This document shows, in pieces, positions 35,387 to 44,495 of a stretch of 64,000 bases of DNA. This stretch comes from Halomonas sp. TA22 (GTDB taxonomy: Bacteria; Pseudomonadota; Gammaproteobacteria; Pseudomonadales; Halomonadaceae): contig NZ_CP053108.1 in NCBI RefSeq assembly GCF_013009075.1, positions 3,242,517-3,306,516 on the forward strand. The letters run 5' to 3'. Every line of letters begins with the position of its first letter. Position 1 is the first letter of the stretch. The notes below the pieces were generated by a model. That model searched no databases. It worked only from the letters and a program-made list of their open reading frames with translations, and was not told the origin of the DNA. A program made the translations under genes and the position numbers.

Positions 35387-36280
35387 ATGGCCATGGACTA
35401 CTTCGGTGCGCTGGGCGCATTTGTACAATCCGCCGAGACCCGAAGCTTTACCGAGGCTGGGCGCAGACTGGGCATTTCCTCTTCTGCGGTTGGCAAGGCG
35501 ATAGCCCGTCTGGAAGAGGAGTTGGGCGCACGCCTGTTTCATCGCTCAACCCGCTCCATCACCCTGACCGCTGAAGGCGAGCTGTTTCTGGAACGTTGCC
35601 AACGCATCCTGACCGAGTTCGATACCGCCAGGGCAGAATTAAGCGAGGCTGGTTCCACGCCACAGGGAAAGTTACGGGTGGGCCTGCCACAAATCGGCGA
35701 ACACTTCATGCATCACCTGATTGCTTTCCAGCAGGCATTTCCCAGCATTGAGCTTGAGATGAGCTTCACTGACCGCTTGGTCAATGTGATCGAGGAAGGT
35801 TTCGATGCAGTGATACGCATCGGTGAGATCAGCGACTCGCGGCTTATCATGCGTCAACTCCGCAGCTACCAGCACCATCTGGTGGCTGCGCCAGCTTATC
35901 TAGCGCAGCACGGCACACCCTTGCGGCCTGAGGAACTGATCTCCCACGTTTGTCTGCGCTACCGTTTCCCTTCCAGCGGCAAGCTGGCACCGTGGCCGCT
36001 GGAAACACAAGGGGAGCCTGCTGTCATCGAGCTTCCCCAATCCGTTATTGCCGATGGGACCGGGCCTTTGCAGGCAATGGCCGAGGCAGGGGTTGGAATT
36101 GCACTGTTACCGAACTTCGCCATCGCCGACGCGCTCTTGAGGGGGCGTCTGGTCAGTGTGCTGTCAGAGCATGTCCAGGATCACCGCAGCGTTTGCATCT
36201 TGTGGCCCTCCAGTCGCCAATCGCTACCCAAGATCAAAGTGTTTGTGGACTTCATGGTTGCTCGGCTTGGGACTGCCTGA
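35387..36280 (+). CDS. LysR-family transcriptional regulator
   Basis: A 297-residue regulator of the CrgA/DsdC-like class. HTH is SFTEAGRRLGISSSAVGKAI and the effector domain starts GKLRVGLPQIG near residue 92. ATG 35387 has AAAGGGA upstream. It is divergent from the LLM/isomerase operon (151 bases between starts), which it probably controls. Confidence 0.9.
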   Translation: MAMDYFGALGAFVQSAETRSFTEAGRRLGISSSAVGKAIARLEEELGARLFHRSTRSITLTAEGELFLERCQRILTEFDTARAELSEAGSTPQGKLRVGLPQIGEHFMHHLIAFQQAFPSIELEMSFTDRLVNVIEEGFDAVIRIGEISDSRLIMRQLRSYQHHLVAAPAYLAQHGTPLRPEELISHVCLRYRFPSSGKLAPWPLETQGEPAVIELPQSVIADGTGPLQAMAEAGVGIALLPNFAIADALLRGRLVSVLSEHVQDHRSVCILWPSSRQSLPKIKVFVDFMVARLGTA

Positions 36281-36496
36281 TACGTAGATCGCCGCAAGAT
36301 AAGGTCGCGGTGAGTTCAACCGATCGGCGTGACTACTTCATTAACTTCTCAGCGGGCTAGAGTCTGTCGACCTTTCGCGAGAGCGATGCTGCTGAATAAG
36401 AGCAACCCGCAGAATTGAGGGTGCACTGAAGCCCCCGAACTGTAGCGTAATGCCGCCTGGCGAGTCTTCGGGAATCCCGGCACGGTTCATTCTCTC

Positions 36497-37438
36497 TCAT
36501 TTCACATCGCCCAACTCCGTTCGTACGAACTCCCGAAAAACCCTCACTCGCGCCGGTGCATCTTTGCCGCTCAGACTGATGGCATAAAGCGTGCCCTCCG
36601 ACACCCGCCAATCCGTCAATACAGGTAACAGAGCGCCAGAGGCGACAGCCTCTGCTGCGACCAAGTCCGGGATAGGGCCGACCCCACCACCTGCGATCGT
36701 CAGGCGCAGCACACTGGCATAGTCGCTGGTGCGAATGATCGGACGGGCAATCACCTCGTGAGAGCGTCCCCGTCGATCTGTCAGCACCAGTTGAGCGGCT
36801 CCTACGAACTCACGCGAGACGACCAAGTGATGCTCGGCTAGCACCGCCGGCACATCAGGCAATCCGTACGCAGCGAGGTAGCCGGGTGCGGCATATAGCC
36901 CGATTTGGAACTGCGCCACGGGTGAGGCCCGATAGCCCATATCCGGCAGTTGTCCCACGCGCGCTCTCAGCGCCAGATCGACACGGTTGGTTGCGAGGTC
37001 AAGCGGCACATCGGTAACCAGAAGCTCGACGGTAATCTGCGGATGTATCTTCCGGAACTTCACGACGATCCGAGGCATTACCTCCATCCCAATATCCACT
37101 GGCGCTGTCACGCGTAGGTGCCCGCGAGGTATGTCTTGCGATTGCCGCGCGCCTTCAGCCGCATCGTCCAGCCACACTAGCGCCTCCCGGGCTTTGGTAT
37201 AGAAGGCAATGCCCTCTTCTGTCGGCGATACTGCCCGTGAAGTGCGTGCTAGCAGGGTCACCCCGAGCCGTCGCTCCAAACGCGATAGGCGGCGACTGAT
37301 ACCACCCTTCGTCTCCCCAAGCTGGCGCGCCGCTGCTGATACCGTCCCGAACTCTGAAACCGCACAGAAAGCCCGGACATCTTCAAGTGCACCACCCAAG
37401 GTTTCCAATCTATCAACCATAAGTTCCGATCCTGCCAT
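36497..37438 (-). CDS. LysR-family transcriptional regulator
   Basis: A 313-residue LysR protein. Its HTH is TVSAAARQLGETKGGISRRL near residues 31-50, and the effector domain begins GHLRVTAPVDIG near 106. It is divergent from the doxX gene with 83 bases between. LysR regulators in this position commonly respond to phenolic or quinone compounds and activate the DoxX/dioxygenase/reductase group. Confidence 0.9.
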   Translation of the reverse strand: MAGSELMVDRLETLGGALEDVRAFCAVSEFGTVSAAARQLGETKGGISRRLSRLERRLGVTLLARTSRAVSPTEEGIAFYTKAREALVWLDDAAEGARQSQDIPRGHLRVTAPVDIGMEVMPRIVVKFRKIHPQITVELLVTDVPLDLATNRVDLALRARVGQLPDMGYRASPVAQFQIGLYAAPGYLAAYGLPDVPAVLAEHHLVVSREFVGAAQLVLTDRRGRSHEVIARPIIRTSDYASVLRLTIAGGGVGPIPDLVAAEAVASGALLPVLTDWRVSEGTLYAISLSGKDAPARVRVFREFVRTELGDVK

Positions 37439-37521
37439 CTTATCTAAGAATCGAAACTACCTCATCCTACATCGCAAGATCCATTGAGCTTTAACATCTC
37501 TCACTTAATAGGTGCTATACC

Positions 37522-37977
37522 ATGAATACTGCGACATTGAACCGTTCTGAGAAAGGTGTGCTCAGCAAGTTAAGCACACTGTCCTACCCGCTGGTGCGGG
37601 TCACGACCGGCCTCATACTCATGCCTCACGGCGCGCAAAAGCTCTTCGGCTGGTTTGGTGGTTATGGGCTCACCGACACGGGCGCCTTCTTCGGGGACGC
37701 CCTCGGCCTGCAGCCAGGTGTTTTATTTGCACTTCTCGCCGGGATTGTCGAGTTCTTCGGCGGCCTAGCGCTGGCGCTTGGGCTGTTGACAAGGCCCGCT
37801 GCTGCTGCAATTGCGGCCCTGCTAGCGGTTGCTTTGAGCGTACATGTGCCGAATGGCTTTTTCTGGACCGCTGGTGGGATCGAATATCCGCTAATGTGGT
37901 TGCTGCTTGCCGTGGCTATCTTGCTTCGCGGCGGCGGTGAATATTCGCTTGATCGGTTATTGGGGCTGCGCTTCTGA
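37522..37977 (+). CDS. DoxX family membrane protein
   Basis: A 151-residue membrane protein with four helices. The DoxX pattern is YPLVRVTTGLILMPHGAQKLFGWFGG near residue 23, then LLAGIVEFFGGLALALGLLTR near 70. DoxX proteins are often induced with quinone or oxidative stress genes. It is first in a plus-strand series with the dioxygenase and glutathionyl-hydroquinone reductase genes. Confidence 0.88.
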   Translation: MNTATLNRSEKGVLSKLSTLSYPLVRVTTGLILMPHGAQKLFGWFGGYGLTDTGAFFGDALGLQPGVLFALLAGIVEFFGGLALALGLLTRPAAAAIAALLAVALSVHVPNGFFWTAGGIEYPLMWLLLAVAILLRGGGEYSLDRLLGLRF

Positions 37978-38005
37978 ACACTGTTGTTCATTAGGAGGAC
38001 GGGAT

Positions 38006-38815
38006 ATGACGACGCAAACGTTACCAACGCTTTTCGTACCTCATGGTGCGGGTCCTTGCTTTTTCATGGACTGGGACCCAGCCAATACGTGGTCCCGTAT
38101 GGAAGCCTGGCTTCGTGCCGTACCCGAACGGCTCGGTGCGAGACCCAAGGCAGTGCTGGTGGTATCGGGACACTGGGAGGCAGCGGAATTCACGGTGAAC
38201 ATTCAGAACAGTCCACCGCTCTTGTACGACTACTCCGGTTTCCCGGAACATACGTACGAACTAGAGTATCCGGTGCCCGGCTCGCCCGAGCTGGCAGAGC
38301 GAGTGCAGGCATTGCTCGCGAGGGCCGGCTACAGCACCAACTCAGAGCGAAGCCGTGGACTGGACCATGGCGTCTTCATCCCTATGAAGCTGATCTATCC
38401 AGGCGCGGATATACCATTAGTGCAGCTCTCGCTCAGGCGCGGCTTGAGCGCGGCTGAGCATGTCGCTGCCGGACACGCCCTTGAGCCGCTACGCCGCGAG
38501 GGTGTGCTCATCATCGGCACTGGCATGAGTTTTCACAACATGCATAGGTTTCGCTTCGATGACTCTGCACTGGATCCGGATTCGGTGTGCTTTGATGAGT
38601 GGTTGGCGCAGACCGTGGCGCTACCACCACCCGAGCGCGAGCAGCGGCTGCTTGACTGGGCCTTGGCCCCTGGCGGCCGTGCCGCCCATCCACGTGAGGA
38701 GCACTTGCTGCCACTGCATGTCGTTGCCGGCGCTGCTGGCAACGACTTAGGGCGCCAAGTTTTTCAGGATCGAGTGATTGGCAGCATACAGTCGGCCTTC
38801 ATATTTGGTGGCTGA
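38006..38815 (+). CDS. Class III extradiol (DODA/LigB-type) dioxygenase
   Basis: A 269-residue member of the LigB/DODA/YgiD family. Zinc or iron ligands are likely His in FVPHGAGPC (near 13), VVSGHWE (near 52), LDHGVFIP (near 112) and the late HPREEHLLPLHV (near 230). Family enzymes open catechol or DOPA rings with O2. The ATG at 38006 has AGGAGG upstream; an earlier in-frame start overlaps doxX. The ring-opening role fits with the tautomerase and hydrolase nearby. Confidence 0.85.
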   Translation: MTTQTLPTLFVPHGAGPCFFMDWDPANTWSRMEAWLRAVPERLGARPKAVLVVSGHWEAAEFTVNIQNSPPLLYDYSGFPEHTYELEYPVPGSPELAERVQALLARAGYSTNSERSRGLDHGVFIPMKLIYPGADIPLVQLSLRRGLSAAEHVAAGHALEPLRREGVLIIGTGMSFHNMHRFRFDDSALDPDSVCFDEWLAQTVALPPPEREQRLLDWALAPGGRAAHPREEHLLPLHVVAGAAGNDLGRQVFQDRVIGSIQSAFIFGG

Positions 38816-38867
38816 CGTCTGGATTCTGCCTCCAGCTATAAGTGCCGACCAACTTTGGGAGAATACT

Positions 38868-39893
38868 ATGCCAGGCCTCGTAAATGGCCAGTGGGTGAAG
38901 GGCAACATTGCCAGCGGCGAAATCAGAGATGGCGCCTTCGAGCGGGAGCCGACCCGGTTCCGTCACTGGATCACGCCACAAGGAGAGTCGAATTCAGAAG
39001 GTAGCGCTGCCTTGCCCGCCGAGCCCGAGCGCTATCAACTCTTTGTTGCGTACTTGTGTCCTTGGGCCTCGCGCACGTTGATTTTTCGTAAGCTCAAAGG
39101 GCTGGAAGATTTAATTCCGGTATCGATCGCCGATGCCGTGCTGGGTGAAGAGGGCTGGACCTACACGGACCCCCAAGACGCAGGTCCACGCCTGGGTGGG
39201 GTGCGGCGCCATTACCAGCTCTACACGGCAAGTGAGCCTTACTACACCGGTAAGGTATCGGTACCGGTGCTGTGGGATCGTGCTCAGGGGCAGATCGTTA
39301 ACAACGAATCGGCAGATATTATCCGCATCTTCAATAGCGCCTTCGACCATCTCACCGGTAACGAACTCGACTTCTATCCCGCACCACTTCGAAAGAAAAT
39401 TGATGCTTGGAACGAGTTTATTTATGAAAAGGTCAACAATGGCGTCTATAGGGCGGGCTTTGCCAAGACCCAGGCGAGCTACGACAGCTCTGTAGTTGCA
39501 CTGTTCGAAGCACTCGATCAACTCGAAGAGCGCCTTGCCAAGCACCGCTACCTTGCGGGGACGTACCTTACTGAGGCCGACTGGCGTCTCTTCGTCACAC
39601 TGATACGCTTCGACGCAGCCTACCACGGCGCCTTCAAGTGCAACATTTGCCACTTGGAAGATTATCCGAATCTCTCGAACTATCTACGAGAGCTGTATCA
39701 GTGGCCCGGCGTGAAAGATACCGTCAACCTCGATCACATCAAAATCGGTTATTACACGAACCCCGCCATCAATCCTGCGCTCATTGTGCCGAAGGGCCCC
39801 GCCCTCGACTTTGAGCGAGCCCATGATCGAGGTAATTTACAAGGTGCAGGTATATGGAGACGCGATCATGAAGCCTTGCGAGAGCAGCCCTAG
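38868..39893 (+). CDS. Glutathionyl-hydroquinone reductase (YqjG/ECM4-like)
   Basis: A 341-residue Xi-class glutathione transferase. The active-site Cys64 is in LCPWASRTLIF (usually CPWAHRT), and the C-terminal helical domain has ADWRLFVTLIRFDAAYHGAFKCN. It reduces glutathionyl-hydroquinones to hydroquinones using glutathione, protecting against quinones. The ATG at 38868 has GGGAG upstream. Neighbours indicate an aromatic or quinone detoxification role. Confidence 0.9.
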   Translation: MPGLVNGQWVKGNIASGEIRDGAFEREPTRFRHWITPQGESNSEGSAALPAEPERYQLFVAYLCPWASRTLIFRKLKGLEDLIPVSIADAVLGEEGWTYTDPQDAGPRLGGVRRHYQLYTASEPYYTGKVSVPVLWDRAQGQIVNNESADIIRIFNSAFDHLTGNELDFYPAPLRKKIDAWNEFIYEKVNNGVYRAGFAKTQASYDSSVVALFEALDQLEERLAKHRYLAGTYLTEADWRLFVTLIRFDAAYHGAFKCNICHLEDYPNLSNYLRELYQWPGVKDTVNLDHIKIGYYTNPAINPALIVPKGPALDFERAHDRGNLQGAGIWRRDHEALREQP

Positions 39894-39943
39894 CCTTGCC
39901 GAAGCTCGCGTTTCCATTGGACCCTGTTCTCAGTCCGGCATAC

Positions 39944-40354
39944 TCACTGCGTTGATTCTGGCCCAAAGGCAGCAACAGCAAAGTCCAGAAAACTACGCAG
40001 CTTGGGAGTGACACGTCGATCAGGAGCATACAGTACATGCATTGGCCGAGTAGGTGCTTCATATCCAGGTAGCAATCGCACCAGACGGCCCTCGGAAAGA
40101 GCGCTTCTGACCAGCTCATATGGTTGCAAAATAATGCCCATGCCCGCCAGGGCAGCACATAGCAAAGGTTCGCCATGGTCGACCATCAAGCGGCTGGACA
40201 CCGGTACTGACACTCGTCCATTCGGCCCATCGAAGGTCCAGAGATTACGCAGTTCAGTATGGGCAAAGCTCAAGCATTCATATTGTTGCAGATCCCATGG
40301 GCTAAGCAACGGTGGCCGTCCATCAAGATAACTTGGTGCACCACAAAGTACCAA
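39944..40354 (-). pseudogene. LysR regulator, C-terminal remnant
   Basis: A 136-codon frame matching only the effector-binding end of LysR proteins (AALAGMGIILQPYELVRSALSEGRLVRLLP; PKLRSFLDFAVAAFG). No helix-turn-helix is present; upstream lies a GATGAC tandem repeat and the next gene's promoter. It is therefore a 5'-truncated gene, probably the former regulator of the hydrolase gene. Confidence 0.75.
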
Positions 40355-40368
40355 GTGATGTCATCGCG

Positions 40369-40412
<44 letters not shown>

Positions 40413-40473
40413 GACGAGTAACAAGGCTCATTACTTTCAGAGAATCATCATCCGAGCCAGTGGAGGCAAGGAC

Positions 40474-41484
40474 ATGAAGCACATCATCCCCCCGGCTCTA
40501 TGCCAGCTTGCCGGCGCTATCTCAATTACATTGTTTTCACATCAAGGTATGGCCGCACCAGCGCTCGATGTGCTCGGTCGCGATTATACATTCCCGAACC
40601 AGATAGAAGGGATTCCTTCGATGCTATCCGACTTCAAGGATCTTGAGATCAATAGCTTCGATACCAGCGATGGCGTGTCGCTCTCTTATTGGGAAGCAGG
40701 CGAAGGCAGGCCGGTGATTTTTGTCCCTGCTTGGTCGGCGAGCGGTGCCGAGTATTTCAACGTATTGTATTTGCTAAGCAAGCAATATCATGTCTTTGTA
40801 CTCGACCCACGCAATCAAGGGCTATCCGATAACGTAGAGTACGGCGCACGCATCTCCCGGTTCGGCATGGATCTGAAAGAGTTTGTCGATCACTTAGACC
40901 TGACTAGGGCCGATTTCTGTGGGTGGTCGATGGGTGCCGCCGTTATATGGAGCTATATCGATCTTTTCGGCACTAAAGCCATTCGAAAGGCGTGTTTCGT
41001 CGATCAACCAATCTCCATTTATTCCCACTCCGATTGGTCCGAGCAGGAGCGTCTCGATGCCGGCGGCACAACGACGTCAGCGGAGCGCATGGTGGCTGGA
41101 GTGACTGAAGGGGCTAAGCTCAATAACTTGATCACTGATATGAAGCCGTGGGAGCGATTCGAAATTGAAGACTCGCCGTACTTCGCAAATTCGAAAGCTT
41201 TCGCGAAAGAGTTCATCGACAATGATCCGGAGGCGATCAGCCGCGTACTGTTCGATCATGTCATGAACGACTGGAGAGATGTTATCCGCCATAAGATCGA
41301 TATTCCAGTTGCTATTTTCTCAGGCGTTGAGAGCAACAATCTATCCAGCCAACGCTGGGCATCGTCGATAATTACGGACGCCTCTCTCTACAATTACAGC
41401 TCGGCTGAACATGGCGATCATTTCTTGATGTTCAAGAACCCTATCAAGTTCACTAATGACCTTTCGTCATTCTTGGAGCGCTGA
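40474..41484 (+). CDS. Exported alpha/beta hydrolase
   Basis: A 336-residue alpha/beta-fold hydrolase with a signal peptide (about 1-27, ending GMAAPA). The nucleophile elbow FCGWSMGAAV holds the catalytic Ser, RNQGLSDN follows the oxyanion strand, and SAEHGDHFLMF carries the likely catalytic His. GGAGGCAAG just upstream fixes the start at 40474; the frame extends upstream through the GATGAC repeat as poly-Asp but is unlikely to be translated. Substrate is unknown. Confidence 0.82.
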   Translation: MKHIIPPALCQLAGAISITLFSHQGMAAPALDVLGRDYTFPNQIEGIPSMLSDFKDLEINSFDTSDGVSLSYWEAGEGRPVIFVPAWSASGAEYFNVLYLLSKQYHVFVLDPRNQGLSDNVEYGARISRFGMDLKEFVDHLDLTRADFCGWSMGAAVIWSYIDLFGTKAIRKACFVDQPISIYSHSDWSEQERLDAGGTTTSAERMVAGVTEGAKLNNLITDMKPWERFEIEDSPYFANSKAFAKEFIDNDPEAISRVLFDHVMNDWRDVIRHKIDIPVAIFSGVESNNLSSQRWASSIITDASLYNYSSAEHGDHFLMFKNPIKFTNDLSSFLER

Positions 41485-41566
41485 ATAAACTGTGTTCCGT
41501 GAAAAACTCCCTCATTCGAGGGACGTAGATCTTGGCAAAATGCCAATTAGACTAATGGAGAATCAT

Positions 41567-41764
41567 ATGCCTGTCGTACGTGTAAGCTGGTTCAGTGGTA
41601 AGAGTACAAAAGAGAAGCAAGCAGTTGCCGCTGATATCACTGAGAGTATTGTCAAAAATACCGGCACTGACCCAAATTATATCTATGTAATATTTGAAGA
41701 TGTTGAGGCATCAAATTGGGCGGGCGCAGGTAAGCTATTCGGTGAGGAAAAAGAGAACCCATGA
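41567..41764 (+). CDS. 4-oxalocrotonate tautomerase family protein
   Basis: A 65-residue protein beginning MPVVRVSWFSGKS, with the N-terminal proline that is the catalytic base after Met removal. The family fold continues with ADITESIVKNTG...YVIFEDV. Such enzymes isomerise enols formed in catechol meta-cleavage. ATGGAG six bases upstream sets the start. It follows the hydrolase by 82 bases and fits the aromatic-degradation context. Confidence 0.8.
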   Translation: MPVVRVSWFSGKSTKEKQAVAADITESIVKNTGTDPNYIYVIFEDVEASNWAGAGKLFGEEKENP

Positions 41765-42334
41765 CATAGCCAAGGCGGTGTGCCTCTGGGTACGCCGCCA
41801 TTGTTTATAGCAATCTTGGAAATATTGTTACTGGTGTTTTGTCAGGGTAGACATGAAGTTAATGGCTGAGTTGAAAGTGCATTAAAGTATCTGCCGTGTC
41901 CCGGATGATTAATTATCCGGGACACGGCACTTTAGACAAAAACAGAGCCCTGTTCTAACCTTGTAATTGGCTCGGGAAATATACTCGACTATTTTCTTAA
42001 GAAGAGGAATAGAGTTATTTTCAACATGTTCGGAAATCCCTGCCTCACCGAACTCGCGACCTATACTGCTGTTTGGCACCGCCAAAGGGCATTCTGGGGT
42101 CCAGAGATCCAAAGGAGAGAGTGTTGATAAATATACTTACCGCCTCTAGATGCGATGCCATCAAACCACGCGCATGATCTGATCATTCGACACGTACCTC
42201 ACATATACACCGCCTCGACCCGCATTTTGCGAAGTGACGTACTCCTTAAGAATTTCATGTATAGCAGGCAACAGCTGACGTCGATTACACTCATTGACTC
42301 AAGTTGCATATCGGTCGCGTCAATGACAGCCCAA
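41765..42334. other. Gene-poor stretch with a perfect palindrome
   Basis: About 570 bases with no supported gene. Positions 41892-41906 and 41915-41929 form a perfect 15-bp inverted repeat (TGCCGTGTCCCGGAT and complement) with an 8-base AT spacer. It may be a terminator for the tautomerase gene or an insertion-element end. Confidence 0.4.
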
Positions 42335-42637
42335 TCAGGACGCTTCCTTATCGATGGACCAGGCGACTAACCGCACGACCAGCGGTCTGACAATTATGAC
42401 GCCTATGAATGCCACTGGCATGGCCAGTACATAGGATCGCAGCACCGTACCCACGAAGCCCGGAGTAATACCCTGGTTGATCAAGGTGATCGCCAGCGTC
42501 ATAAGAAACGCCATGATCGAGGCCATGTAGAAGGCGAACACAACCGGCGTAAACCGGCGCGGAATTCTACGCCGGGCAACTAGCCGCCGCACCCTGGCCA
42601 AGTGTTCACACTGCATGAAGGTTGTTGATCGGTTCAT
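42335..42637 (-). CDS. DUF2798 family small membrane protein
   Basis: A 100-residue protein with two membrane helices: FTPVVFAFYMASIMAFLMTLAITLI (about 29-55) and YVLAMPVAFIGVIIVRPLVVRLV (about 70-92), with a basic N-terminus. The arrangement matches DUF2798, whose function is unknown. Confidence 0.75.
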   Translation of the reverse strand: MNRSTTFMQCEHLARVRRLVARRRIPRRFTPVVFAFYMASIMAFLMTLAITLINQGITPGFVGTVLRSYVLAMPVAFIGVIIVRPLVVRLVAWSIDKEAS

Positions 42638-43045
42638 CGATCCTCCTCGATGGCTCGGTTTGCAGGGACGTTACCATAGCCTAGCCCGTACTATCTCACC
42701 AGATGCCCGGCCCGAGTGTCACGATCGGCCCCGCCTTCTGGATGATCATCTAGCCAGTTCTGCCTAAGTTCATCAGACTTTCACTGACCCTCCCCCTGTT
42801 TCAAGGCCACCGAGCGCACCTTGAACTTGGCCGATAGGGAACAGCGCTGGGTAGAGGCACTCAGCGAGCAGATTCACCGTTTGATGACTACGCTTCGAAC
42901 ATTTCGACCGGCACGGCGATGCGGTCGGCTTCCATCGAGCGAGCAAATGCGACGCGCTTGATGGATGTCATGTCGTCACCGTCGCACCGAGCCTAGCATG
43001 AGGCTTTCCTCTATCCACCCTAGGTTCGTCATGCCAGGAGATGCG
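42638..43045. other. Intergenic region upstream of ubiT
   Basis: About 400 bases between divergent genes without a supported ORF. It contains an FNR/ANR-like site at 42958-42971. Confidence 0.35.
42958..42971. promoter_or_regulatory. FNR/ANR-like site upstream of ubiT
   Basis: TTGATGGATGTCAT differs from the consensus TTGATnnnnATCAA by the common G/A change and by one terminal base, and lies 75-88 bases before the ubiT start. Oxygen-dependent control is consistent with the role of UbiT. Confidence 0.5.
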
Positions 43046-43525
43046 ATGCCACCGTTCCCCTCCCTGCTGCTGCATCTTGCCCCGCCGGCACGGCTGATCA
43101 GTCTTCTCGATCCGTTGATGCCCCTGACCGTCAAGCGCTGTCTGATCGAGCCGCTGCTCAACCATGCCTTTGCCGAACCGCTGCGCGAGGGTGAATTCGA
43201 TGCTCTCGAGGGGCGGCGTATCACACTGGCCATCGACGATTTTGCGCTCGAGTTGACGCTGGGGCTCGAGCGCCAGCAACTGGTGCTATGCGATGCCGCG
43301 GGCGAGGCGACCATTCGTGGCGGCTGGCGCGAGTTCCTATGCCTGGCCACGCGTCGCGAGGACCCCGATAGTCTGTTCTTTCAGCGCCGCCTGTCGATCG
43401 AGGGCGATACCGAGCTTGGCTTGATGGTCAAGAACCTGCTGGATGGGCGCGAGGAGGGGCTGGCGGCTGGACCGTTCGGGGCATTACTGCTGCGCATCGA
43501 GAGCTGGGTGAACCGCACCCGATGA
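43046..43525 (+). CDS. ubiT: O2-independent ubiquinone biosynthesis accessory factor UbiT
   Basis: A 159-residue SCP2-domain lipid-binding protein. The opening hydrophobic segment LLLHLAPPARLISLLDPLMP and the SCP2 core (LEGRRITLAIDDF; ATIRGGWREFLCLATRREDPD; FFQRRLSIEGDTELGL) match UbiT/YhbT, which holds polyprenyl intermediates for ubiquinone synthesis without oxygen. AGGAG just before 43046 selects that ATG. Its partners UbiU and UbiV are broken nearby (46369-46972), so the pathway may be non-functional unless other copies exist. Confidence 0.88.
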   Translation: MPPFPSLLLHLAPPARLISLLDPLMPLTVKRCLIEPLLNHAFAEPLREGEFDALEGRRITLAIDDFALELTLGLERQQLVLCDAAGEATIRGGWREFLCLATRREDPDSLFFQRRLSIEGDTELGLMVKNLLDGREEGLAAGPFGALLLRIESWVNRTR

Positions 43526-43533
43526 GCTAAGGC

Positions 43534-44253
43534 TCATTGGCGCAGTTCGAGCCGCGAGAAGCTGGGGCTGAGCTTGGCCAGCAGGCGCTCCAGCTGACTC
43601 GTCAGTGGTGCCTCGGGAAGCGGCTGGCAGTAATCCGGATCCAGGCACTGTTCGCCTCTGGCGAGCTGAAGGAGGTAGTGGCGCACGCCGCAGTCGGCCA
43701 GTGTCTGCGCCAGGCGCTCCACCTCGCTCAGGCTGAAGTCGCGCCAGTGCACGGTGGTGCGGCACTCGAGATCGATGCCGCTGGCCAGCAGTATCTCGAG
43801 GCTCTGGGCGTGGCGACGCCAGGTGCCCGTCCGCCCGCCAATGCGATCGAAATCGAGACCCCGCCCCTTGACGTCCAGGCCGACCCAATCGAGGTGCTGC
43901 AGCAGCGGCGTGAGTCGCTTAGGGTAGGGACCTGCGGTATGCAACCCGACCTTGAAGCCCATCGCCTTGATCTCTCCCATTGCCTCGGCCAGGTCACCGT
44001 GCAGCGTTGGTTCGCCACCGCTGAACACCACGCCCTCCAGCAGGCCTCGACGCGTCTCGAGAAACTCCCTGACCTTCGTCCATTCACCGGGAGTGCCGCG
44101 GCGTGGGGCGATCATCTGCGGATTGTGGCAGTAGCCGCAGCGTAGCGGGCAGCCCTGGGTGAAGACCACGCAGGCCAGGTGCCCGGGGAAGTCCAGCGTA
44201 GTCATCGGGGTCAGGCCGGCAACGGGCAGGCGGATGTCGCGGTGTGGCGGCAT
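43534..44253 (-). CDS. nrdG: Anaerobic ribonucleotide reductase activating enzyme NrdG
   Basis: A 239-residue radical-SAM protein. The 4Fe-4S motif CxxxCxxC appears as CPLRCGYCHNPQ near residue 35, followed by VVFSGGEPTLHGDL. It uses SAM to make the glycyl radical on NrdD. GGGAG eight bases upstream fixes the start at 44253. It follows the 54-codon glycyl-radical ORF by 50 bases, in the order nrdD, radical-domain ORF, nrdG. It is convergent with ubiT, 8 bases apart. Confidence 0.92.
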   Translation of the reverse strand: MPPHRDIRLPVAGLTPMTTLDFPGHLACVVFTQGCPLRCGYCHNPQMIAPRRGTPGEWTKVREFLETRRGLLEGVVFSGGEPTLHGDLAEAMGEIKAMGFKVGLHTAGPYPKRLTPLLQHLDWVGLDVKGRGLDFDRIGGRTGTWRRHAQSLEILLASGIDLECRTTVHWRDFSLSEVERLAQTLADCGVRHYLLQLARGEQCLDPDYCQPLPEAPLTSQLERLLAKLSPSFSRLELRQ

Positions 44254-44303
44254 GGCAAGTCTCCCAAGCCGGGAGCAGGACCCCCGGCGACATGGCGGCT
44301 GTG

Positions 44304-44468
44304 CTAGAGGCTGGCGGCCGCTTCGCTGAAGTGGCGTCGTTCGTGGTGTTCGGCGCGCTTGCCGAGATTGAACTGGCTGACCGGGCGGTGGTAGCCCATT
44401 ACGCGGGTCCACACCTCGCAGCGTTGGCGTTGTTCGCTCGGCAGGCTGTTGCGTTGGGAATGCGGCAT
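44304..44468 (-). CDS. Small protein with the NrdD glycyl-radical domain
   Basis: A 54-residue ORF between nrdD and nrdG. Residues 17-48 (CEVWTRVMGYHRPVSQFNLG then KRAEHHERRHF) match the C-terminal radical loop of class III ribonucleotide reductases, RVxGYxRPVxxxNxGK. Gly25 corresponds to the radical glycine. The preceding NrdD ends right after its zinc site, just where this segment would follow. A ribosome site (GAAGGAA) lies upstream. The ORF is in the same frame as nrdD but separated by two stops (TGA, TAA) and 27 bases. Confidence 0.75.
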   Translation of the reverse strand: MPHSQRNSLPSEQRQRCEVWTRVMGYHRPVSQFNLGKRAEHHERRHFSEAAASL

Positions 44469-44495
44469 GGCGTTTGATTCCTTCGATGGTTAGTG

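Noticed and set aside
42155-42370. ORF of 71 codons on the plus strand
   Set aside because: No homology, no ribosome site and overlap with the DUF2798 gene.
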